A stretch of 27,380 nucleotides of DNA from Roridomyces roridus (taxonomy: Eukaryota; Basidiomycota; Agaricomycetes; Agaricales; Mycenaceae), in the NCBI GenBank assembly GCA_029378245.1, contig JARKIF010000338.1, positions 1 to 27,380 of the forward strand, given 5' to 3'. Both the position numbers and the translations under genes were made by a program. Of this stretch, positions 1 through 8,995 are shown in pieces (position 1 is the stretch's first letter; each line of letters opens with the position of its first letter). The notes under the pieces are model-generated. The model saw only the letters and a program-made list of their open reading frames with translations. It ran no database searches and had not been told where the DNA came from.

Positions 1-215
1 TGACCAGGATCGCAAAGGTTGCAGCCGCCGTTGACGTTGGGATAGTATCCGGGGGAGCAGGGTGCGCGCGCCAACAGCCCGTGGGCAGGTCCTCTGCAGA
101 CGACGGTCAGTATCTCCACTGGCGGGACGCTGAAAAACACCTACTGAGGGATGGCCTCGACGGTGGACAATACCATGAGAGCAGCAGCGACAAAAGACAC
201 AGAGAAAGAACGCAT
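1..215 (-). CDS. Secreted cysteine-rich protein B, left copy (5' part only)
   Basis: This is the start of a gene that runs off the left edge of the window. It mirrors the complete copy at 12826-13621. The start codon is at 215-213. Exon 1 encodes a hydrophobic signal peptide beginning MRSFSVSFVAAALMVLSTVE. The first intron follows (GTAGGT donor, CTGAC branch region, CTGCAG acceptor). Exon 2 then begins the cysteine-rich part, with text like PCSPGYYPNVNGGCNLC. The only coding difference noticed from the right copy is GAT (Asp) for GAA (Glu) just after the CNLC motif. It is transcribed divergently from gene A at 722. Function is unknown; see the full copy for the domain description. Whether the missing 3' half is intact cannot be judged here. 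Confidence 0.8.
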
Positions 216-721
216 GGTGTATAGATGTAAAAGAGAGTGGGTGTGGTGGTACTAGAGATGTGGGGCGCAGAACAGTGGGGAAAAGACCTCGGGGCATCGT
301 TTCTTATATACATTTCGTTCCATTCTTCGCTATCTTGAGATGGCGGATGTAATTTTCTATCCGCGCCGATCGAAAACGTTAACTTTTCAGTAGAACCGCT
401 CTCCAGAGGTCGTAGCACGGGCGATTTTCGAGTTTGGACCATGAGCGTGTAGAGCAAGAGTCGGTGATGCGCCCACGTCAAAAAAGTTGATGCTTTACTC
501 TCATCTTGGCGACGCTATGGCCGCCACAAGCTCTCCGTACTTGTTCGAATCGCAATGTCTCAAGATAGACCAAACGTATAAAGACCTCGCCAGCATACTC
601 CCTCGCTTTCCCTCTGCTGTCCGCCCAACGTATAAAAACCTCGGCAGTCCCTCTACTGTCAGCCCAAACCTCGCCGGCATACACCCTCGCTTTCCCCCTA
701 CTGTCTCTACTTGCCTCAGTG
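216..721. promoter_or_regulatory. Shared promoter region of divergent genes B and A, left copy
   Basis: These 506 bp separate the start codons of B (minus) and A (plus). On the minus strand a TATATAAG box lies at 303-310, about 90 bp upstream of the B start. On the plus strand TATAAAG (577-583) and TATAAAA (631-637) lie 140 and 85 bp upstream of the A start, inside imperfect tandem repeats. Box positions fit fungal TATA-type promoters; that they are used is inference. Confidence 0.6.
573..705. repeat. Imperfect tandem repeats carrying TATA boxes
   Basis: Three units begin near 573, 627 and 666. They share AACGTATAAAnACCTCG (the third keeps only AAACCTCGCC), then CCCTCGCTTTCCC-like pyrimidine stretches, and end CTACTGTC or CTGCTGTC followed by GCCC or TCTAC. 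The first two each contain a TATA box. The same array is present in mirror image at 12336-12468. Confidence 0.75.
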
Positions 722-1486
722 ATGCTTTTCTCATCTACTTTCTTTGTCGCGGTGTCCATGCTGCTCTCCACCGCCACCGCTCTTCCCCAGTGAGTTCCCC
801 TTGTACATCTTCCGACTGCACTCATTCATCGTCTTGCAGATCCGAGAACGGTGCTTGCAACCCAGGATCGTACCTTGACGGCACCAATTGCGTTCAATGT
901 CCAGCTGGAAGCTACTGCGCCGACGGCAAGACCAAGCAGCCGTGCGACATTGGGATGTTCCAGCCCAACACCAACTCCGTCGAGTGCATCAAGACCCAAC
1001 CGGGCTACTACCAGAACGTCTCGGGTTCCATCGCTCAGATTCCTTGCGACGAGGGAAGCTATCAGCCTTGTACGTTCGTTTTGTATGCTGCTTCCGTGTT
1101 CTCACTTTCGTGTCGTAGATGTTCAGCAGTATTTTTGTTACGGCGCGCCAAGCGGTCGCTTCCAGGGCTTGTACGTCAATTCCCTAGTTCTTTTTCTTCC
1201 TCTAATTCGATCCCCAGGACCGGCCAAGCAACCGTCTGTGGCACCTGCTGCGGTTGGGCGACGACCAAGGACAACTACAACGTCGAGGTCTTCAGGTGCT
1301 CCGACCCGACCCCCAACTCCTATGCTGGATCCGGCAGCGGGTGTCTCCCCAGCAGCAACAACACTGACTGTGCCACTCCCGCCACCTGTGCGCAAGACGT
1401 CACCGGGGGTTGTCGTTAGTCTCTCATTCTCCTATCTTCGTCGCTCTTCTAACCCGCTCGCAGCTGCTGAGACCTGGGGGGCTTAG
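722..1486 (+). CDS. Secreted cysteine-rich protein A, left copy
   Basis: Five exons (722-789, 840-1069, 1119-1170, 1218-1414, 1464-1486) join in frame to 189 codons. Residues 1 to about 21 form a signal peptide starting MLFSSTFFVAVSMLLSTATA. The mature protein opens with CNPGSYLDGTNCVQCPAGSY, and further CxxG(S/Y)Y-type knots follow. This spacing resembles GCC2/GCC3 or ephrin-receptor-like cysteine modules (PGxYxxxxxxxxCxxCPxGxY). The C-terminal half has CGTCCGWATT, matched by CLTCCGWAAV in protein B, so A and B are paralogues. The last exon gives the tail CPAETWGA, comparable to CPAGNSDH in B. Intron 4 uses donor GTTAGT where the right copy has GTGAGT; if retained, it stops translation at once. 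The protein is probably extracellular or cell-wall associated. Its function is unknown. Confidence 0.8.
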
Positions 1487-1934
1487 TACTTTTACCGTGT
1501 CGCTTCCAATATATTTGTGTCTCCTCGTGGTCGTTCATCCTTTGTGCGAGTGTCCTCGTTGTTCTGCCTCACCTTCGTCTTTCTCTTCCAGTCCGAGTCC
1601 CTTTTTCTTCATTTTCTCTTTATTCCTTTGAACTCTTTGTTGCCACTTACCACTTGCGAGATATATAAACTCCACATCTCTTTTTGTGTCCGCATCGAGT
1701 GCTGCGCATTCTCCAATCCTTGTTATTCCTTTTCCTGATCTGTTGCTCGATATCATCTCACCCACGCACAGATTCATTCCACCGAGGCGTTGGTTCCACA
1801 TGTGCGCCTCCAAATCCGAAACCCAAGGGCAGGTTCCCGCATCGCTTCCTGGTCAGTCTGTACCATACTCCTCCATGGTCAGATCATATTTCTTTGGCAA
1901 CCTATCCCTCGTTGACTGGAAAGATTCCTAGACA
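1487..1934. other. Intergenic stretch spanning the repeat boundary
   Basis: I see no gene in these 448 bp. The inverted repeat ends near 1538. The rest is pyrimidine-rich on the plus strand, with a TATATAAA box near 1661 that could serve the downstream small gene about 270 bp away. The short open frames here lack splice-consistent extensions or recognisable motifs. Confidence 0.5.
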
Positions 1935-2324
1935 ATGGACGAGGATAATCTGGATTCCGAACTCTCGTCACTCTTCTCGACCTTGACTGTTGCAGAGCGA
2001 GAAGATTCAGCTCTTATCCTCCATTCTTTACAGGCCGAAATGCACGACATGCCCCGGCCCATGAATGGCTCAGAATCCCCGAATCGTAGACCGCACACGA
2101 TACTGTCGGCGCGAACGCCCACAAACGGACAGCCACGCAAGTTTTCGACCACCAAGGAGAAGGAAATACATCAACACCAGTGTCGGAATCCTTTCAGCGT
2201 TCGCTCAGAGGTAAAGTAACAACTTGGCCGTCTTTGCGTCTCATTCATGATCTGACAACAGATTCGACGTGCGACACCTTCAAGTCCAGACCTTGCAACT
2301 AAACGCTCCTTGTTGCAGGTTTGA
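1935..2324 (+). CDS. Small protein of unknown function
   Basis: The reading frame starts MDEDNLDSELSSLFSTLTVA. Exon 1 (1935-2210) is joined by a 51-nt intron (GTAAAG donor, CTGAC branch, ACAG acceptor) to exon 2 (2262-2324), giving 112 residues. An alternative splices a second intron (2319-2367, weak donor GTTTGA, acceptor TATAG) into a short last exon ending at 2394, giving 119 residues and the tail PPVGEKPK. The N-terminal 35 residues could form an amphipathic helix. The remainder is polar, rich in Ser, Pro, Arg and Lys, and probably disordered. I do not recognise the family. The support is a good intron that preserves frame and a position in a normal intergenic slot, upstream of TYR1 before the transposon arrived. 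It could still be a spurious model. Confidence 0.5.
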
Positions 2325-2454
2325 ATTCACGCCTGCGTAGCGAATCCTAAATCTCACGCACTTATAGCCACCTGTCGGCGAAAAACCGAAGTAAAAGGCG
2401 AACATCAACTGGGACGGAAAGGAAAATATCCCGCCTGAATATCTAGACCTGTGA

Positions 2455-2463
2455 TTAATCTAT
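2455..2463 (+). repeat. Target-site duplication, left copy
   Basis: TTAATCTAT sits immediately outside the left terminal inverted repeat. The identical 9-mer, in the same orientation, follows the right terminal repeat at 9593-9601. Nine bp is the typical duplication made by Mutator-like transposases. Confidence 0.88.
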
Positions 2464-2497
2464 GCAAAACATGTTTTTGCCTTTTGTAGCTATTGAT
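2464..2497 (+). repeat. Left terminal inverted repeat of the transposon
   Basis: It starts GCAAAACATGTTTTTG and continues with CCTTTTGTAGCTATTGAT. The inverted right end reads CGAAAATATGTTTTTA and then the same 18 bases. Mismatches fall at positions 1, 2, 7 and 16. The terminal repeat runs straight into the first subterminal TTGATC motif. Confidence 0.88.
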
Positions 2498-3031
2498 CCC
2501 ACCCAAGTTGATCCAGCACCAGCCGGTTATTGATCCACCCCCCATTTTCGACAAATTGACCAAGCTTTCCACTGGTTCTTGATTCGGCATCGCGGCTAAC
2601 TGAACCACCCCGTACATTTCAACGGCTTGATCCACCCTGTATTTCAGGCCGCCATTTTGTGTTGATCTGGCATTTTTTCTTATTGAAGTCCCTAAATGTA
2701 GCCTGAGCGTACCTATTGATCTAGCACACAAATTTAGTTTCGAGCTCATTGATCTGCCTCAAACACAAGGGACCGAGCCATATTGATCCACCACACTGCT
2801 AGATACAGCAGTTGTTGATCCAACCTTACAACTTCGACCGACGCCCATTATTGATCCAGCCTACCTTTTCACCGGGCACTACTTATTGATTCACCCCCTC
2901 CAGAAATCACTACGGTTTCTTGAAGTAACCCGTTTTCTGAGGGTCCTCGATCTATTGATCTAGCCCACTTTCTCGCGGGCATCAGTAATTGATCCACCCT
3001 CCATTTCGGCTCGTACACATGTGTTGACCTC
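2493..3031 (+). repeat. Left subterminal repeat array (TTGATCCACCC family)
   Basis: About 16 or 17 degenerate copies of (A/G)TTGATC(C/T)A(C/G)CC occur over 540 bp, spaced mostly 20 to 45 bp apart. Clear examples are TTGATCCCACCC near 2493 and TTGATCCACCC near 2530, 2626 and 2988. All are in one orientation. The matching array at the right end has the reverse orientation. Such clusters usually bind the cognate transposase in MULE, CACTA and hAT elements; binding here is inference. Confidence 0.85.
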
Positions 3032-3156
3032 CCCATCATCTCGACAACCATCCCCTGTTCCCCTTGTTGTACTTACCTAGAAATGCAAGCACTTCATCCT
3101 CCTATCGCCGTTGTGAACGTCCTCCTGTTTCGCGCCTGTTTCCTCTCACCACCAGT

Positions 3157-6100
3157 ATGGGTCGTGGTCCCAAGCATGCGCGCTCCCCCAGCCCAGATTC
3201 CGATGCATCGTCCCAGTCTCTTCCAGCCACGGTTACCATGAAACCGCAAAGGAAGAAGCAGAAGATGGATGCCCCCCGAGATAGTGGCTCGAGCGGCTCG
3301 AGTCCACCGAGCACGGTGCGTTTCTTGGTAGCTCATCGTTCTCTCTCTCAAACACACGTACCACCAGCCTCCCAAGAAGGGCACAGCGCTTCCTGGAACC
3401 CAGCCAGATAGCAACACTCGTATTCCTGCACAGCTCGGGCCTCAGCCGGTAGGGTCTCGTATTTTCCGCACAATCTAGCATGTCTGAATCATCCCTGCAG
3501 CCCTCCAAACCCGTACCTGGAAGACCTGCTCATGCCGACCGCGGTGTACGAACCGATAAGGCGCCCGATGCAAAGCTCACAGGTCTCGTCCCTGCCACAC
3601 CTCCGAGGAAGAAGCCAAAGAAAAAGAAGCCTGCGGACAACGGCTTTTCGCCCCACAGCCACTCTCTCCTCAGCTTCACAACCCAACTCCCCGTCCACCT
3701 GCAGCAATCCCCCGGTGGTCGCAACACGGGAACGTCAGGCAACCGTGCTCCCAAGAAGCAGGGAACCAAGGTCAAAGTATCGAACAGAGGTCCGCCACTT
3801 GGTGTGAGCAGAGCCACGCACAATCCAAACAAAGGTTGGACATCTGCCGGGCGTGCGCCCACGGCCACGGCATTCAAGTGCTTTGAGACTTGGGTACACC
3901 TTTCCATATATTCTGCAGCTCTGGTTACTGATCTTCTACGTTAGAAAAAACGATTTTAGCCCGCAGAACTATGCCCTTGCCCACTGCGTTGACATGGTGT
4001 ACGCCGGTCCCCCTCTGGACCGTCCCAACGACATCCGAGCTCGGCCGGCCATGTTTTGTTGGAACACGCCTGACCGCAAGCCACCTCAAGACTTCGCAAA
4101 ACCGGTTGCCGTCTTTCGCGCCAAATACAGATGCTCTGGACACTGCCAACATGGCCGGGCCTCAGATGATGACGAGGAGTATGAGAGAGGGGGTATGGGC
4201 CCAGACGGTAGCGAGGAGGAGGGGAGTGAAACTGGGGACGACGGCGGTGACGAGGAGGAGGAGGAGGATGAAGATGGGGGTGATGGCAGTGACGAGGAAG
4301 AGGAAGAGGACAGCGACGAGGAGGAGGGAGACGATGATGAGGAGGGTGGCCACGACTTGCATGACTTGGGCGACCTATCCAACCGCAATGTCACCGAGCT
4401 CAACAAGATACTGAACAAAATGGCGGTGAAGAAGGCCAAGGTCACTGGGCGATCAAAACACAAATGCAAAGTCATCCTCCATGTGCGCTACTCCACCGTT
4501 TTGTGTGGCGCCGCAACTGACCTTTCCCAGGCCGAAGTACACTCCGACAACCTCGCAGAAATGCATTTCTTCCAGCAGCATACACATCCCGAAGCCTTGG
4601 ACCAGTATCTTGATTCCTCGCACTACATCCGACAATGTGTACTCGAAATGGCCGGCCTCTTCAATCTCTCACCAGCAAGAATCAAGCGTCGTAAGTTTCT
4701 CAAGTTCCAAAATCTTTCTGAACTCGACTGAGATGTTTCCGTTCAGGATTGATCAAAACCTTTGTTAGCCACGACACGCCCAGATATCGCTGTCTGCGAT
4801 CCTCCCAGGTGGACAATCTCGTCAACCACCATCGGCGTGCCCAGCGCGTCATGGCCGACCCACTGTTAAGCATCGAGGCTTTTGCTAAGAAGAACAAGGA
4901 CAAGATCTTCCAGCAAGTGTTTGTTTCTTTGACTTGGGTCAACGCTCACCGTTACATAGTTATCAAAAGGCCAACTACTCGACCGACCCACCGACAGAGT
5001 TCGCCACCGGAATTCACAACGCATACGCCACGCAAATGATGATTCTTCAGTCGCATGTGCAGGGAGTTGGGCATGACACAAGCTACCGCAATCTGAACGA
5101 GAATCGCGCCCCACTGACGATCATGGTCACCTTGGACCAGAAGCAGCACATGGTTCCCGGTAAGGTTGTGTCCTCACGGGCTTGCATCGCTCCTGATGTA
5201 CCTCAGGTTTCGCATACCTCTCTGCGGATATCAAAATACCAACGCAGGTCGAGTTCCTTCAAAAGACAAAAGATCTCGTGGAAAAGATGGCGAAGCAACT
5301 CGTCGACAGTCAGTCATCCTCTTGCACCGTCTCGGCTTACGCTCACACCGTTGCAGACAAGGCCAAAGTCGCCAAGGGACTTGAAGAGAGGGAAGGCGAG
5401 CTCCTGGCTCAGGCGCGATACATTGTCCAGCATGGGTGGGTGCCGGCGTTTTTCATGATCGACAAATGTGCAGCCGCCAAAGAAGCCATCGAACGAGGTC
5501 TGTCAGCTCCATCCATTAAGGATTCCGGACGCTCATCTCTGCCCAGTTTTTCCTGGAGTTTGCATCCGCATCTGCCAGTTCCATGTGATGCAGGTTGGTC
5601 AGTCTACTTCCACCGACACCGTAATAATCATTATATCCAGGCCATCCTTCGATGGCATCGGGACGGCGGAGCGGATGGGGATCGTCAGCCTCGGCCAGCG
5701 CTCTCCTTGGCCCGCAAGCACCACCTTCTGGCCGCTGTTCGTGAGTTACAGCGCTGTCGCGACCCTGGTCGTTGGGACCAATGCACGGCCCTATTTCGTC
5801 GACGCTTGGACGATCTCATGCGGGGTGCACAAGGGACGACGGCCAACGACATCTACAGGTACTTTGAGGTCAACTGGTTTTGTCCCCAGTGGCGTGGTGC
5901 GTGCCTCACAAAAAAAAAAATCTCTTCATCCTCGACTGACGTCTGCTGCAGATAGTTGGACCGACATTGGGCTGCCACGCGGTAAGCTTCGCGAGGGCAT
6001 GCTCTCTACAAACAACTGGACGGAACGAGCGTTCAAGACCTTCAACCAGGTCTTTCTCGAGAGTCGCTCTAACAAATCGTATGCCTGCCCTCCTCTTTAC

Positions 6101-6384
6101 ATGGCGTAACTCATGTCTACCCCAGCGCATACCGTTTGGTCCTCATCCTAGCCAACGAGTGGTTCCAGTACTACCAGCACTGGCCTGTAACCGATCGCGT
6201 CAACCACGAGGCGTTGAAGATGGCAGAGGATGCCCATCGGGTGTGGAGCAGCAGCAATGCCATAAGGCTTGTCACGGGGAGCGAGAAGGAGGGTGAGGAG
6301 GGTGAGGAGGGTGAGGAGAGCGAGGAAGAGGTTCCAGTCAAGGTTTGGATGGTAGCTAGACTACCTGCTGTTGTACGTGGCTAA
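3157..6384 (+). CDS. MULE-type DDE transposase, intact, 902 aa
   Basis: Eleven exons (3157-3315, 3368-3448, 3501-3893, 3967-4690, 4747-4918, 4960-5159, 5207-5497, 5547-5593, 5641-5896, 5952-6078, 6126-6384) join without any frame break. The N-terminus is basic and Ser/Pro-rich with nuclear-localisation-like KPQRKKQK and RKKPKKKKP. A very acidic Glu/Asp tract is encoded at about 4160-4360. The likely catalytic triad is Asp in HDTSYRNL (near 5080), Asp in FFMIDKC (near 5460), followed by IRICQFHVMQ, which fits the MULE C/DxxH motif, and Glu in NNWTERAF (near 6020). The protein ends soon after a second Glu-rich stretch. It lacks the C-terminal SWIM finger expected from the related fungal proteins I recall; that finger lies in the opposing gene. 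The start at 3157 is chosen because it follows the repeat array; an in-frame ATG at 3064 is the alternative. Confidence 0.85.
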
Positions 6385-6484
6385 TTAATCCCTTGCCAAT
6401 TACTTGGATCTGTACATGCCAATTATACCAGAGATTTGATGCGGATTGTCTTCTTGTGAGCAAAGTATACACCTGAGCCGGTAT

Positions 6485-8912
6485 TTATCGCTGTACATCA
6501 AAGCTGGCCGTCGTTGCGCAACAAGCTGACTGTTGTGCTGAGGAACGAATCACAAATAATCCGCCGCCAGAACCCAAAAGCCCTGCCGTCGTGGTGAACT
6601 GAAATCGAGCTTCAGCCTGAAAGTGTTGAGAGGGAGTCGTGCAACATACAATTTGTTGCGGGTACGCATACGCGTAGGCTCGATAGTATTGTGCAGGCGC
6701 CACTTGTTGCATGCGTGCTCGTTTATCTTGTTCGATTTTGTCCAACTCGGCACGAGTGGTACGTAGTTCGTGATTGAGCAAGTTTGTTTCTGCACGATCT
6801 GCTTCCAAGACAGCTTGTGCAAGTACTGTCAACGCGTGTCAGGCTCCGTTAACGCGACTTTGTTGTGTGCACGGACCTTGCCACTATGCGTCTTGATTTT
6901 GCGAAATCATGCCTTCAGATTGCGTTTCCGCTTGAACGGCATTCCAAACTCGTTCGGCAGTCATTCGGCAGTCATTCGACAAGGGGAAGGGGCGTCAATG
7001 GCTTGAAAGCGTGGCTTGCTTTTTAATGCTGTATTTTTCCCCCTATTTTATTCTGTATTTCACACAATTTTATGTCCATTTTCCTTTTTGGGACATCGGG
7101 AGTCGGGGGCGCGCGTCGGTGATGGCGCCGACCTCGGCATCAGTGGGAAATGATCTTCTTCGGCACCACGGCAATGCCTTTGTGCTTTCTAAGTCTACAG
7201 AAGCTTATCGCAAGCATGTGTCAAAAGCTTTTCGGAAGCTTAAACGGAAGCATGCCTGAAATCCAGCAACTTGGCGTCTTAGCCTGGTACCACTGCTACA
7301 GGTACCAGGCTACCTAGCTTACTTAGGTGGAAGGTACAGGTGGCATGCCGTCGCTTGCCGTGGTCGTTCTTCGACTCGTAGCAGGTGATCGGCATTTCGT
7401 CTTTGTCTAGCCGGATGAAAGAAGGGAGCCAGTGGAAGCGTTCCGCATGCTTATGGAATATGAGGATCCCCTTGAGGCGGTCGGACTGACTATGGTGCCA
7501 ACTTCTCTTGAAGACGGAATCGGCTGGGAACAGAGGCTATCAAATCGTGAGAACGGGAAGAAATTATGCAACCCTCAAAGTCTTACCGCTCCAGACACGT
7601 CGATAGGCTCATCGTCAGTCGGCAGCCAATCGGCGTCACGAAGCCGTTTAGAGTCCTCAACGTAGTTGGGACCAAGGACCAAGATGCCCGACTTTACATT
7701 CAATGAGAGGGCTTGCAAGAGATCGACTATGCCGTCGACTTCATCGGCGCGTAGCGAGTACCCGGAGTCATTCCAACGCTGCCAGTCAATGTCGATCATG
7801 TCGAGCTCCTCCGCCGAGAGACCAGATTGCTGAAAGAACGACAAGGGTCAGATTTTGCAAACAGAAAATCCAGCATTGAACGCACCTCGACGAAAGCGGT
7901 CCTGATCTTTTCGGCCTTCTTGCTCGGTGCAGGTGGCTTGCCGTCCGAGTTCTACTTGTGTGTGAGTAAAGGCGGATTAACACGAGACGCTGCGTACCTT
8001 CTTCTGCGGCGATGGAAGTAAAGGTATTTCGGGGTCCTTGCTGATGGGCGGCAACAGAGAGTTTTTGCCCTTGCCCGTCTTTGGACCCCGCTGTTTGCTG
8101 AAATGAGCGGCGGAGCCAGGAGTTCTGTTGGGATGAAGAGGAGTGGAGGCGGCAGGTCTGCCGGAGGAAACTGGAGTGGGATGGATTAGACAAATTAAGC
8201 AAAGGCAAGGCGCGCGCACCTTTGGTCTCCGGCGTGGATGGATTGGGCTTCGATTTCTTGCACTTGGGCTCGCTCTCATCCTCAGGGCTCACGTCGAATT
8301 CGTCGTCGGTGTCAAAAGGCTTCCACCCGTTCGCCAGACTGGCGAAAAAACTCTCCAGCTCGTCGTTGACCTGGTGGTCTGGAATGGGTCGCTCCTGTCG
8401 TTTCTTGCCGGGCCCGGGTTCATCCTCTCCACTATCCGTGTCCGTACCCTCCTTCTTCTTCTTCTTCTTGCCCTTTGTGCGTTTTTTTCTCGATTCTTTG
8501 GATGGGGCGGCTTCTAAAAGCAGTATTAGAAACTGGGAAATTAGAGGGATGAGCGATGGCATACGTTGGACGGCCCAAATTGTATGTGAAGCTGGATGGC
8601 AAGAATCTTCGGGCAAGCTTTGCCTGTGGCTCGGAACTGCCTACAGGTGCAGGAAAGATTGCCCTTCTTGTCCTGCGTGACATAGTACGAACGCAGGGTT
8701 CCTGGATCGCTTTCGGGCTCCTCGTCGTCGCTGCTGTCATTCGCTTTCTTGCGGCTGCCCTTCTTTTTTTTGACAGCTGACTTGTCTTGCTTCCGTTTGT
8801 CGTCGTGGGCGTCGTTGGGTTTCTTGACAGACTTGTCTCGTTTCCGGTTCGACTCTGCTTCCTCGCGCTCATCACGCTTGGAGTGTCTCTTGCGCTTGCG
8901 GTCGTCTGCCAT
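6485..8912 (-). CDS. Second transposon gene: SWIM-like finger protein with linker and coiled C-terminus
   Basis: This gene runs towards the transposase gene. The start at 8912 lies just inside the right repeat array. Exon 1 encodes a very basic N-terminus (MADDRKRKRHSKRDEREEAE) and a SWIM-like finger: SYYVTQDKKGNLSCTCRQ, then GKACPKILAIQL. The final SWIM His is Lys here (CPK instead of CKH). Later exons give an acidic/basic linker, the conserved-looking block EELDMIDIDWQRWNDSGYSL (near 7800), and a block with FHKHAERFHWLPSFIRL (near 7440). The latter faintly recalls the His box of Ulp1/C48 proteases, but I find no Cys box. A possible 0.5-kb intron (about 7327-6833) leads to a charged helical C-terminus (AQAVLEADRAETNLLNHELR) ending at 6485. 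The junction near 8560 is unclear: a 51-nt intron shifts frame by one base, while the in-frame choice is only 32 nt. The gene may therefore be slightly damaged or mis-modelled. Confidence 0.55.
6953..6984. repeat. Short tandem repeat, 11-bp unit
   Basis: TTCGGCAGTCA occurs at 6953-6963 and 6964-6974, followed by the partial copy TTCGACAAGG. It lies in the unexplained stretch of the second transposon gene. Confidence 0.7.
7201..7259. repeat. AAGC-phased repeats, about 12-bp period
   Basis: AAGC recurs at 7201, 7212, 7225, 7236 and 7248 (steps of 11, 13, 11 and 12 bp). Three of these are AAGCTT, and the units often end CGG or CGC. The spacing is close to one DNA helical turn. Confidence 0.6.
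7280..7312. repeat. Perfect hairpin with 12-bp arms
   Basis: TAGCCTGGTACC (7280-7291) and its exact reverse complement (7301-7312) flank a 9-base loop. It is immediately followed by CCTAGCTTAC. It falls at the start of the long putative intron of the minus-strand gene. Confidence 0.8.
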
Positions 8913-8995
8913 GCGGAGTGGAAGGGAAGCGGCGCACCCTTGGCTTGACGAGGAGGTCGACGATTATAAGTCATGGTGATCGCATTGAAATGTGA

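Larger units (their letters stand above)
1..1538. repeat. Left arm of a large inverted repeat (segmental duplication)
   Basis: This arm is the reverse complement of 11503-13040. Position x here pairs with 13041 minus x throughout, with no net length change between about 107 and 1486. The two arms differ only at scattered single bases. Similarity stops near 1538, just past the shared text CGTGGTCGTTCAT. At the other end it runs off the window, so the arm is at least 1.54 kb. It contains the divergent gene pair A/B (B truncated by the window edge) and their shared promoter region. Confidence 0.95.
6833..7327. other. AT-rich low-information stretch inside the second transposon gene
   Basis: This stretch of about 495 bp has no supportable exon on either strand. 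On the minus strand it starts with a GTAAGC donor and ends with GTTGACAG, so it can be read as one long intron, ten times the local norm. It holds three structured parts annotated separately: 11-bp tandem repeats, AAGC-periodic repeats and a perfect hairpin. It may be a small insertion or deletion scar within the gene. Confidence 0.45.

Noticed and set aside
1138..1395. Open frames opposite gene A (also mirrored at 11646-11903) and opposite the promoter (478-825 and 12216-12563)
   Set aside because: They are shadows of the real exons or cover TATA-bearing promoter repeats. They have no splice support, signal or recognisable domain.
4086..4475. Minus-strand open frame made largely of Ser and Pro
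   Set aside because: It is the antisense of the Glu/Asp-rich tract of the transposase; low-complexity GAG/GAC codons open the opposite frames.
3157..6384. KDZ (Kyakuja-Dileera-Zisupton) transposase, a common agaricomycete type
   Set aside because: The Cys-cluster blocks typical of KDZ proteins were not recognised. The HDTSYR / MIDK...CQFH / NNWTER arrangement and the 9-bp target duplication fit a MULE better.
7280..7320. Hairpin followed by CTAG, resembling a Helitron 3' end
   Set aside because: Helitrons need a CTRR terminus next to a T target base and a 5' TC end. CTAG here is followed by C, no partner 5' end was seen, and the hairpin lies within the MULE-like element.
8541..8575. A 32-nt intron at the exon 1 junction of the second transposon gene
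   Set aside because: It keeps frame, but it is well below the 41-60 nt seen for nearly every other intron here. A one-base deletion beside a normal 51-nt intron is as likely, so the junction is left open.
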